A DNA stretch of 25,217 nt from Planctomycetes bacterium UBA7888 (lineage in GTDB: Bacteria; Planctomycetota; UBA1135), in contig DLRM01000051.1 in NCBI GenBank assembly GCA_002500505.1, positions 1 to 25,217 on the forward strand, given 5' to 3'. The stretch's first letter is position 1. Every line of letters begins with the position of its first letter. The notes under the pieces were generated by a model. The model was not told where the DNA came from. It saw nothing but the letters and a program-made list of their open reading frames with translations, and did not search any database. This document shows positions 1 to 6,675 of the stretch, piece by piece. The position numbers and the translations under genes are program-made.

Positions 1-197
1 GATGAGGGGAAAGCGCTAAATCAAGCGCATCAGTCCTTCATCGGCTAGGAAGTCGCTTTTCATTACATAGGATTTCGGATTTCTTTTTTCCCTTTCCATT
101 AAAGGGTTTAGGTCCACAAGAGCCCTTCTTTCTCTTGTCGCGCTGGATTTTGCCCTCCCCTCGCGGCAAACTAGTGCCAACTTTTTGAGGCAAAGAC
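1..197. other. Upstream non-coding stretch before top6B
   Basis: I find no convincing gene here. The open frames that cross it on the minus strand run into top6B antisense and show no recognisable protein. It holds a 16-bp copy of a repeat (46-61) that recurs before the secretion operon. A purine-rich GAGG at 187-190 sits seven bases before the TTG start of top6B. I could not pick out a convincing -35/-10 pair. Confidence 0.5.
46..61 (+). repeat. 16-bp direct repeat, copy 1 (upstream of top6B)
   Basis: The sequence taggaagtcgcttttc is identical to 3115-3130. Both copies lie in non-coding DNA, in the same orientation, upstream of the first gene of an operon: 136 bp before top6B here and 73 bp before the GspG-like gene there. 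This suggests a shared regulatory element, but chance identity is not excluded for two copies. Confidence 0.45.
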
Positions 198-1853
198 TTG
201 GCAACTCGTAAAAAACATTCCACCGCCGAAGAAATGGCCCTGGCACAGAAAGAGATTTCGGTCTCTGAGTTCTTTGCCAAGAACCGTCATTTGCTCGGAT
301 TCGATAACAAACAAAAGGCCCTTCTCACCACCATCAAGGAGGCCGTGGACAACTCCCTCGACGCCTGCGAGGAAGCTGGGATTCTTCCTGAGATATCTAT
401 TGAGATTCACCAGCTCGAAGAAGATCGCTTCAAAATTATGGTCGAAGACAACGGCCCCGGAATTGTAAAAGCCCAAATTCAAAATATATTTGGCAAACTA
501 CTTTACGGCTCAAAATTTCATAGTCGCCGCCAATCCCGTGGCCAACAGGGCATCGGTATTTCGGCGGCCCTCCTCTACGGACAAATGACGACTGGCAAAG
601 GAGCAGTCATTACGTCCAAAACCAAACGCGGGAAAGCCCACCACATCAAGCTGCAGATGGACTCCCGAAAAAACAAACCCGTCATTACCAGTGATGACGA
701 ATTAAAGGAGTGGCACCTCAAACAAGGTACTCGATTTGAATTGGAGCTGGAAGCCACATACAAACGTGGCTTACGATCTGTGGATGACTACATCAAGCAA
801 ACTGCTGTTGCAAATCCGCACTGCACCATAAATTATCTCGCACCCGGAAGTGAAGAAATCCGAGTTTATGAGCGTGCAGTCAAAAAAATTCCGGATCGAC
901 CTGACGAGATTAAGCCTCACCCATATGGCGTTGAGCTCGGAGAACTCATCCGTATGCTCCGCGAAACGAATTCGCGCTGGCTCATTGGCTTCCTTCAGGA
1001 AGATTTTTGCCGTGTCGGAAAAAAGAAAGCCCAAGAAATCATCAAGGCTACCAAACTAAATGAGCGCACCTATCCAAGTCGAGTTGCTCGCGAAGAGGCG
1101 GACGCCCTTTACCGTGCCATTCAAAAAACAAAAATATCTGCCCCTCCCACCAATTGTCTCTCACCGATTGGAGAGAACCGCATTACCGAAGGTCTCATGA
1201 AGGAATGTGATGCCGACTTCTACGCTGTCTCCACTCGTCCTCCTTCTGTTTACCGAGGCAATCCGTTCCAAATTGAAGTTGGAATCGCTTGGTCAAAGCC
1301 CGGAGACGATTTATTGGAAGTCAGCAATAAGGGAAAAATCACGAAGAAGAGGAAAAAGCGGGGGACAACAGACACCGAAGATCTTCTTGGCAACGCTGAC
1401 GAACCCGTTCGCATTCTTAGGTTTGCGAACAGGGTTCCACTTCTTTCTCAGCAAGCGGGCTGTGGTTTTACAAAATCCGTGATGCAAACCGCGTGGAAGA
1501 ACTACGGTCTCACCCAATCCAAAGGGGCACTCCCTGTGGGCTCTGCGGCCATTTTGATTCACATGGCAAGCGTTTGGGTTCCCTTTACTTCCGAAGCAAA
1601 AGAAGCCATTGCCTCCTATCCAGAAATCCTCAAGGAAGTAAAACTTGCCCTCCAAGAAGCTGGCAGAAAACTTGGCGTTCATATTCGGAAAGGGAAAAAA
1701 GTTGCCTCTGAATTTCAAAAACGAACTTACATCGAACAGTACCTTCCACATGTTGGAATTGGTCTTCAGGAAATTTTAGGCATTAGTAACGAAGAACGAG
1801 AGAATCTTGTCGAAAAGCTCCGCACATCCATGGAATCCACTCGAAAAATCTAA
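198..1853 (+). CDS. top6B: DNA topoisomerase VI subunit B (ATPase subunit)
   Basis: This is the ATPase subunit of the type IIB topoisomerase VI, which captures a second DNA duplex by ATP-driven dimerisation and works as an A2B2 tetramer with Top6A. The GHKL (Bergerat) ATPase motifs are clear: the N box with E48 and N52, DNGPGI at 84-89 and the glycine lid RGQQGIG at 114-120. An H2TH region follows at about 255-310. The transducer has FANRVPLL at 409-416 and the W-K-x-Y motif with the expected catalytic lysine K434. At 551 aa it is full length. A Lys/Arg-rich insert (about 377-400) precedes the FANRVPLL motif. The TTG start is preferred because GAGG lies seven bases upstream. An ATG at 234 (residue 13) is the alternative, and the archaeal family often starts near there. 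The stop overlaps the start of top6A as TAATG. Confidence 0.97.
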   Translation: MATRKKHSTAEEMALAQKEISVSEFFAKNRHLLGFDNKQKALLTTIKEAVDNSLDACEEAGILPEISIEIHQLEEDRFKIMVEDNGPGIVKAQIQNIFGKLLYGSKFHSRRQSRGQQGIGISAALLYGQMTTGKGAVITSKTKRGKAHHIKLQMDSRKNKPVITSDDELKEWHLKQGTRFELELEATYKRGLRSVDDYIKQTAVANPHCTINYLAPGSEEIRVYERAVKKIPDRPDEIKPHPYGVELGELIRMLRETNSRWLIGFLQEDFCRVGKKKAQEIIKATKLNERTYPSRVAREEADALYRAIQKTKISAPPTNCLSPIGENRITEGLMKECDADFYAVSTRPPSVYRGNPFQIEVGIAWSKPGDDLLEVSNKGKITKKRKKRGTTDTEDLLGNADEPVRILRFANRVPLLSQQAGCGFTKSVMQTAWKNYGLTQSKGALPVGSAAILIHMASVWVPFTSEAKEAIASYPEILKEVKLALQEAGRKLGVHIRKGKKVASEFQKRTYIEQYLPHVGIGLQEILGISNEERENLVEKLRTSMESTRKI

Positions 1854-3031
1854 TGGCTGCTCGAAAAACAAAAAAGAAAACTGTAAAGAAGAAAACGGCT
1901 GCCGCCAAAGTAGACAAGACCACCGAAGAACTAAAAGGTGTCGCCTTAGATTCGATTCACGAAGCCGCCTCCGATGTCCTAAAAGTTTCGAAGAAGGGGA
2001 AATTGCCATCGATGACAATGCCCCAAAGAAACCTCGCAAATGTGACTTATGACAAAAAGACGGGCTACTTTGAACTTGCCGGAAATTTGAAGACTCGAAC
2101 TTTGGATGTCAATTCGGTGAAAACTTTTGCCCAGACTCTTCGCTTAATGTCCCTGGCTCAGGACATGGTCTCTGACGAAGACTTTGCCACTAAGCGGGAA
2201 GCCTACTACGTTTCCAAAAACTGGGGTGATGCCAAATTTAATGAACAACGGGAATCCGACACCGTCCTTGATGACATCGAGGGCATGTTTTCATTGAAGG
2301 GGATTACGCGAGAAATTCTGCGCTTCGTTCCCGAGGAACATGGCGGCTCTGTTGTCGGCGCCCTCACCGTGATTGACCGGGATCCGGAGACTGGCGATCC
2401 AATTCGTTCGGATTGTGCGAGCATGGGCTCCGGTGCCTACACCGTCCCTTCTTCCGTAGATCACTTGGGCTTTGAAACTTCCGCGGAATTCGTCATTGTC
2501 ATTGAAACAGGCGGCATGTTTCAACGCCTCAATCATCATCGCTATTGGAGGACCGCCAACTGCATCTTGGTTGAAATGGGAGGAGTGCCGACACGAGCAA
2601 CCCGTAGATTTGTGCGACGGCTTTCGGAAGAGCTGCGACTTCCGGTTTATGCGTTTGTTGACTGCGACCCCTACGGGATTTGCAACATTTATCGCACCCT
2701 CAAAGTCGGCTCCGGCGCAGCAGCTCATGTGAATGCAAAATTTTGCGTCCCCAAAGCAACGTTTATGGGAGTTACCCCTCAGGATATTCTGGAATTCGGG
2801 CTTGAAGACGCCACACACCCCCTTCAACCCGTTGATGTCAAGCGGGCAAAAGATGCCTTGAAGAACGACCCTTTCTTTAAAGCTCACCCCAAATGGAAAG
2901 CCGCCATCAAGCAAATGCTCAAGATGGGTGTTCGAGCTGAACAGCAGGCTTTCGCCAAGTGGGGGCTGAACTTTGTGATTGAGGAATACCTCCCCAAAAA
3001 GCTCAAAGAAACTAAAAAGTTTCTGCCCTAG
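1853..3031 (+). CDS. top6A: DNA topoisomerase VI subunit A (cleavage subunit)
   Basis: This is the Spo11-like DNA-cleaving subunit of topoisomerase VI. It makes a transient double-strand break through a tyrosine phosphodiester. The winged-helix motif TKREAYY at 113-119 supplies the catalytic tyrosine, most likely Y119. The Toprim fold shows the metal-binding glutamate E218 in VIETGGMF and the acidic pair D270/D272 in DCDPYG. At 392 aa it covers the full family length. The first 25 residues are rich in Lys, Thr and Ala, like histone-H1-type tails, which I do not expect in archaeal Top6A. The start ATG at 1853 shares its A with the top6B stop, so translation is probably coupled and the subunits made in equal amounts. 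No other topoisomerase gene is nearby. Confidence 0.97.
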   Translation: MAARKTKKKTVKKKTAAAKVDKTTEELKGVALDSIHEAASDVLKVSKKGKLPSMTMPQRNLANVTYDKKTGYFELAGNLKTRTLDVNSVKTFAQTLRLMSLAQDMVSDEDFATKREAYYVSKNWGDAKFNEQRESDTVLDDIEGMFSLKGITREILRFVPEEHGGSVVGALTVIDRDPETGDPIRSDCASMGSGAYTVPSSVDHLGFETSAEFVIVIETGGMFQRLNHHRYWRTANCILVEMGGVPTRATRRFVRRLSEELRLPVYAFVDCDPYGICNIYRTLKVGSGAAAHVNAKFCVPKATFMGVTPQDILEFGLEDATHPLQPVDVKRAKDALKNDPFFKAHPKWKAAIKQMLKMGVRAEQQAFAKWGLNFVIEEYLPKKLKETKKFLP

Positions 3032-3051
3032 TTCGCGGCATTGGTGTCCCT

Positions 3052-3078
3052 CTAACCACTTTAAATGAAGTGAGTTAG
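3052..3078 (+). terminator. Imperfect hairpin after top6A, possible terminator
   Basis: The arms ctaaccactt (3052-3061) and aagtgagttag (3068-3078) pair over ten bases with one bulged A at 3073, leaving a six-base loop. It starts 21 bases after the top6A stop. The stem is AT-rich and no clean U-run follows (the next bases are gttcgctttag), so intrinsic termination is only possible. Confidence 0.35.
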
Positions 3079-3114
3079 GTTCGCTTTAGCCCGATTCCGG
3101 AAAACGCCACCCCG

Positions 3115-3130
3115 TAGGAAGTCGCTTTTC
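3115..3130 (+). repeat. 16-bp direct repeat, copy 2 (upstream of secretion operon)
   Basis: This is identical to 46-61 in the same orientation relative to the downstream genes. The flanking bases differ, apart from short T-rich runs. It could be an operator or promoter part shared by the two operons. Confidence 0.45.
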
Positions 3131-3203
3131 CCTAAAGAGTGACCTGCTGGTCGGTCGAAAGATGTTCGGTGGCCAATTGGCCCCAATTCTTGCGACCGAA
3201 ACC

Positions 3204-3704
3204 ATGAAAAACAGTCTTCAATCCGGCTTCACTCTAATTGAGACCCTCATTGTTGCCGCCTTGATTCTTGTCCTAGCCGGCATGGCTATTCCCACATTTC
3301 AAAATACGGTGGCCGATGCTCGTATGGCTTCAACACAGCAAGAACTCTTGCGCATTCGAACGGCGATTGATTACTACGCCTTCCAGCACCAAGAACAACT
3401 TCCAGGCTTTGATGGCCAGCAGTGGAGTGAATCCGAGTTCCGGAGCCAATTGCTCCTTTCTACTGACGAGTTAGGCGCTTCTGCCGCACCCGGCACACCA
3501 AATTTCCCTTATGGCCCCTACCTCACCGAGGCCATCCCCGCAAACCCATACAACTCTCTGGATTCCATTCTTGTCCTGAGCTCAAGTTCAGAGTTCGGTG
3601 GCCCAGATGATTCCACGGGCTGGGTTTGGTTCACCACGACTGGAGTCTTCAAAGCCAATACGGCTGAAGAAACTCCAAACGGCAACCCCATCTTTGACCT
3701 TTGA
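3204..3704 (+). CDS. gspG: GspG-like pseudopilin, first gene of the secretion operon
   Basis: This is a type IV pilin-like protein, probably the main subunit of the pseudopilus that pushes substrates through the secretin. A short basic leader ends in the prepilin peptidase site SG|FTLIE (cleavage after residue 8), with the conserved Glu at mature position 5 and a hydrophobic helix of about 22 residues. The C-terminal region (GPYL, NPYNSLDS, GWVWFTTTG) matches the Gly/Pro/Asn-rich beta region seen in GspG-like proteins. The protein is 166 aa. I chose ATG 3204 because it gives a normal short leader. An upstream in-frame ATG at 3162 would add 14 residues. The gene is separated from the other pseudopilins by about 9 kb, in keeping with a distinct major subunit, though its major role is inferred. 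Confidence 0.85.
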   Translation: MKNSLQSGFTLIETLIVAALILVLAGMAIPTFQNTVADARMASTQQELLRIRTAIDYYAFQHQEQLPGFDGQQWSESEFRSQLLLSTDELGASAAPGTPNFPYGPYLTEAIPANPYNSLDSILVLSSSSEFGGPDDSTGWVWFTTTGVFKANTAEETPNGNPIFDL

Positions 3705-3901
3705 GAGATCCCTTCCAAAAACGTCCCTTGCCAGCTTTTTTTGCGGCCCTGTGTTTCGTGGTTAGCTTCATGCTTCTTGCAACTCTTCTTGAAGAAATCA
3801 CAGAAACTGCACCCACCGCACATAACTCAGATTCTGGCCAACAGAGCGATGCAGTCCTAGTGGAATCTGCCTTCACGACTCCTTCAATTCGCGAATCTTG
3901 A
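3701..3901 (+). CDS. Small single-pass membrane protein of unknown function
   Basis: This 66-aa product has a short basic N-terminus, one hydrophobic helix (about residues 11-30) and a polar, Ser/Thr/Glu-rich tail. I do not recognise a family. It is supported as a gene by its position: its TTG start overlaps the stop of the GspG-like gene as TTGA, and its own stop overlaps the next TTG start the same way. Almost every junction in this operon is built like that. No Shine-Dalgarno sequence is visible, so expression would depend on coupling. It could be a small assembly factor of the inner-membrane platform. It might instead be an open frame filling the gap between its neighbours. Confidence 0.5.
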   Translation: MRDPFQKRPLPAFFAALCFVVSFMLLATLLEEITETAPTAHNSDSGQQSDAVLVESAFTTPSIRES

Positions 3902-4965
3902 AAATAATCACCCGGACATCACCGGTGGCCCTTCACTTTGGCGCACTGGACACTCGCCTCCTTCAGCTAGAAGGAGGCCCGGGTGGTTGGTCCGTTCGCA
4001 CTGCATCCATCTACTCCGCTCAGGGAAAAAGCCGACATGCGCGTGCAGCTGAGCGAGTTGCGGAGGAAAGAAAATCCCTGCGGCTGCTTGGCAAAGATGC
4101 CTTAATTGGAATTAGTTCTGATGCCGTATCCGTCAATCTTGTCCCTATTGACGAGCACAACCGTGGCCGCATAGACCAAGTATTGAAAGATACAGCGACG
4201 CGTTCATCGCAAGATTCAGAAGGTCTGGAATATCGCTACCTTCCGATTACGGGAACCGATATGGCAGGGACACGGGAAGATCTCTTACTTCTCACAGTGG
4301 GGGCTTCCGAACTACGTCGCTGTCGGACAGCAACGGAAAGTTTGGGATTAAGGCCGTCCGGAATGGAAATGGGCGCCTTCCCCATAGCGCGAGCATTGAA
4401 AGAAGTGCATCAAGGTGAAGAAGACCCATGGGGATTCCTTCACTTGGGGTTTTCTCAATCTCTCTTCGGCGTGGTTCATGGTGGCGAGATTCGTTTTCTC
4501 AAACCTATGCAATTAACTGGCTCAGCCTTGCTAAGCCGCTTAGAGGAAGCCTTGAACTGTACAGAGCTCGATTCCCTCAACCCTCTCCTTGAAAATGCTT
4601 CTTCAGGCCAAGAGAACGGTATTGATTCAACCACCATCGCCAACCTCCACCAGCAATCTGTTGGACACGCGGTTGAAATCCTGAGGTTCCTCAAATCTGA
4701 CGCAGAATTGCTGGCACAAGAAATTCGTGCCTGCCTTCGCCACTTTGCAACGCGAAATAAAGGTGCCCGTATGTCTTGCCTGGAACTCACAGGCTTTGGA
4801 GCGTCCCTGCCAGAAGTTGAGGCGGCTCTAGGCAAATCTCTCAATCTCCCTGTTGGCCTGGCTGCCCCATTCGAGGCTCTTGGAATCCAAGCCCCAAGCC
4901 ATATTCGGGCAGAAGAACATCTCTGGTGCGCTGCCCTTGGCCTAGCCATGCGAGGTGAAGCATGA
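3898..4965 (+). CDS. PilM/GspL-like actin-fold platform protein
   Basis: This is a predicted cytoplasmic actin/FtsA-like protein of the PilM type (equal to the cytoplasmic half of GspL), which links the assembly ATPase to the inner-membrane proteins. It is 355 aa with no membrane segment. Supporting traits are the opening beta hairpin ALHFGALDTRLLQL (11-24), the second-lobe phosphate loop region LHLGFSQSLFGVVHGG (181-196), where the usual acidic residue is absent, the segment LRPSGMEMGAFPIARAL (151-167) and the closing motif LTGFGASLP (297-305). The order PilM-PilN-PilO-PilP-secretin downstream supports the call more than any single motif. TTG is the start, overlapping the previous stop as TTGA. 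The divergent nucleotide loops leave ATP binding uncertain. Confidence 0.75.
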   Translation: MKIITRTSPVALHFGALDTRLLQLEGGPGGWSVRTASIYSAQGKSRHARAAERVAEERKSLRLLGKDALIGISSDAVSVNLVPIDEHNRGRIDQVLKDTATRSSQDSEGLEYRYLPITGTDMAGTREDLLLLTVGASELRRCRTATESLGLRPSGMEMGAFPIARALKEVHQGEEDPWGFLHLGFSQSLFGVVHGGEIRFLKPMQLTGSALLSRLEEALNCTELDSLNPLLENASSGQENGIDSTTIANLHQQSVGHAVEILRFLKSDAELLAQEIRACLRHFATRNKGARMSCLELTGFGASLPEVEAALGKSLNLPVGLAAPFEALGIQAPSHIRAEEHLWCAALGLAMRGEA

Positions 4966-5549
4966 AAACTGCTGACTTCCTTCCCCTTGAAAACTACCAG
5001 CTTCACTTGGAGCGCCGTCGCACTCCCAAGCGCATTGCAATCCTAAGTGTATTTGCTTTGGCTTGCATTATCGGTAGCCAAGCTGTTGCCTGGGAGGCAA
5101 CCTCGACAGAGCAAAGGGCAACTGAAGCAGAAACTCCTGACTCGGAATCCCTTGCCGCAAACGTTGAACTAAATGACTTATTCACGGAAATGAGTGAATA
5201 TGCGGTTTCTCTCGATCCTTTAGCTCAGCATTTAGACCGACCAACATGCGGAGGGCTACTTCATGGCCTAGCAGGAGCGTGTGGCACCGATGTCTCCGTT
5301 GAACGAGTTCGCTGGAGCTATGAACTCCCAACTAATCGTAGTCGAAATTCGACTCCTCAGCGTGAGCTTGTCCTCGTTGTAACTGCCCTTGTAGAAAGTG
5401 ATGAGGCCCTTTTGGAGTTACCCGAGCGACTTCTGGAATTTTCAGGCTACAAAAAATGTCGAACTGGAAGTACTGAAGTCATCAAAGGGCGACCTGAAGC
5501 GCTCCGTGTAGAAATTCAATTGCGCGGCCAGAGGGAGGATGAGAAATGA
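4962..5549 (+). CDS. PilN/GspL-like inner-membrane platform protein
   Basis: This 195-aa bitopic protein has a short cytoplasmic N-terminus containing DFLPLENY (5-12). That segment is comparable to the INLLP-type motif by which PilN grips PilM. One membrane helix follows at about 24-43, then a heptad-like region and a periplasmic alpha/beta domain (about 105-190) of the ferredoxin-like kind expected of PilN. Two cysteines (in TCGGLL and GACG) lie in the middle and could form a disulfide. The ATG start overlaps the previous stop as ATGA and the stop overlaps the PilO-like start. The identification rests on topology and gene order. Confidence 0.7.
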   Translation: MKTADFLPLENYQLHLERRRTPKRIAILSVFALACIIGSQAVAWEATSTEQRATEAETPDSESLAANVELNDLFTEMSEYAVSLDPLAQHLDRPTCGGLLHGLAGACGTDVSVERVRWSYELPTNRSRNSTPQRELVLVVTALVESDEALLELPERLLEFSGYKKCRTGSTEVIKGRPEALRVEIQLRGQREDEK

Positions 5550-6076
5550 AACTAAGAAAACTCATTTTTATTGCGACTTTTTTCGCCATTCCTGCCTTCT
5601 TCTGGGCAATCCGTGTAAGCCCTGATTTGCTGCGACGAGATAGCGCAGTCGTTCGTTTAGAGAAATCCTCCGAAGTGCGTGACCTAAACCGAGAAAAGAT
5701 TCACCAGAGAGACGATTTGCAAAAACGATGGGAACTCTTTGAGCCCATCGCAAATCGTGAACTTCAGAACTTAGAGAATGACCTCAATCCTCATCTCTTG
5801 CAAAAGAGACTTGTCCTAACAGCGCAAGAACTCGGATTCGATTTGAGCATTCGCCAACTCAACGTCAACCCCGACGACCCAAAGACTTGGTTTGTAGAAG
5901 CCGAAAGTTCATTTGGCCAAATCGACCGGTTCGTCAATCAACTGGAACGTGGTAATTATCGAGTCCGATTTGATCAAATCGAGGTTTCCTTGCCTGCAGA
6001 TCAGTATGAAAATGGAGATGGCGTCCATTTGGAAGGGATTCTCACCATCCCTGTATTACATGGAGATCAAGCATGA
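5546..6076 (+). CDS. PilO/GspM-like inner-membrane platform protein
   Basis: This 176-aa bitopic protein has a basic start, one membrane helix (about 5-22), a charged coiled-coil-like stretch (about 35-85) and a C-terminal periplasmic domain ending in LEGILTIPVL, in keeping with the PilO/GspM ferredoxin-like fold. It would pair with the PilN-like protein encoded just upstream. A good ribosome site, GAGGGAGG at 5531-5538, precedes the ATG, which also overlaps the previous stop as ATGA. This is one of the few junctions in the operon with its own strong ribosome site. The family call comes from order and topology, since PilO sequences diverge quickly. Confidence 0.7.
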   Translation: MKLRKLIFIATFFAIPAFFWAIRVSPDLLRRDSAVVRLEKSSEVRDLNREKIHQRDDLQKRWELFEPIANRELQNLENDLNPHLLQKRLVLTAQELGFDLSIRQLNVNPDDPKTWFVEAESSFGQIDRFVNQLERGNYRVRFDQIEVSLPADQYENGDGVHLEGILTIPVLHGDQA

Positions 6077-6675
6077 AGCATTCAGACCGCCATGTAATTG
6101 CTGAACTCCGGCGTAGCCCAGCAAAAACTGGGGTTCTCGGAGTAGCCCTTCTTGTAGCCACTTGGAGTTGGTCTGGAGTCCTCTTTGGAACCGAAAAACC
6201 TGATGATGGGATGGCCAATCAAGGCTCAAGCCAAGTTTCGAGCTCTACTTTTCCAAGCACGATTGGGGAGCCAACTCCCTCAGGCCAGGCACAGCCTTCG
6301 GTATACAGCTACTCACAGGCCCTTGACCGCCTCCGGGCATGGTCCAAACCCCTCGGGCTTCACGCTGAAAATGTGGATGACTACACCATGCTCTTCGAAA
6401 ATGAGCAAAAGGAGGACATTTCCGCCTCATCTGACCCATTTTCACCCCAAGGAATGGCGGAAGTCGAGCTGGAATTGACCGGAACGGTCCTTTTTCAAAA
6501 CACAAGTTATGCCTTTTTAGGCGGAATTCGGGTTCAGGTAGGCGATCATTTCGGCCGATATCGGGTTGAGAGCATTCGTTCCAGAGAGGTCGACCTCCTG
6601 GAAGGAAGTGAAAGAATCACTCTCCAAATGCTCTCGTCAAACCCGATGGGGAACTCTCCCCCGCGCCCGAAATGA
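6073..6675 (+). CDS. GspC/PilP-like protein linking platform to secretin
   Basis: This 200-aa inner-membrane protein has a cytoplasmic basic N-terminus, one helix (about 20-38), a Ser/Pro-rich linker (about 48-75) and a C-terminal beta domain. The segment LELTGTVLFQNTSYAFLGGI (about 131-150), followed by VGDHFGRYRVESIRSREVDL and the LEGSERITLQM strand, is the typical homology-region pattern of GspC and PilP: a small beta sandwich that contacts the N0 domain of the secretin. The secretin gene follows at once with an ATGA overlap. GspC and PilP differ in membrane anchoring. The true membrane helix here, rather than a lipobox, favours a GspC-type protein. Confidence 0.77.
   Translation: MKHSDRHVIAELRRSPAKTGVLGVALLVATWSWSGVLFGTEKPDDGMANQGSSQVSSSTFPSTIGEPTPSGQAQPSVYSYSQALDRLRAWSKPLGLHAENVDDYTMLFENEQKEDISASSDPFSPQGMAEVELELTGTVLFQNTSYAFLGGIRVQVGDHFGRYRVESIRSREVDLLEGSERITLQMLSSNPMGNSPPRPK

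Larger units (their letters stand above)
3032..3203. other. Intergenic region between top6BA and the secretion operon
   Basis: These 172 bp separate two operons. They contain a ten-base-pair imperfect hairpin (3052-3078) just after top6A and the second copy of the 16-bp repeat (3115-3130). A further weak pairing exists between GGAAAA before the repeat and TTTTCC at its end. The promoter of the secretion operon should lie here, but I see no consensus-like -35/-10 pair. Confidence 0.5.

Noticed and set aside
2291..2914. A 207-codon open frame on the minus strand inside top6A
   Set aside because: It is antisense to conserved Toprim sequence, with no recognisable protein features.
198..3031. The window as archaeal DNA because of topoisomerase VI
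   Set aside because: The neighbours include a secretin, a lipobox protein and GspC/PilP-like genes, which need an outer membrane.
4476..5006. A 176-codon minus-strand frame over the PilM/PilN junction
   Set aside because: Its product is rich in Arg, Ser and Ala with no fold pattern, and the plus-strand genes there fit the operon.
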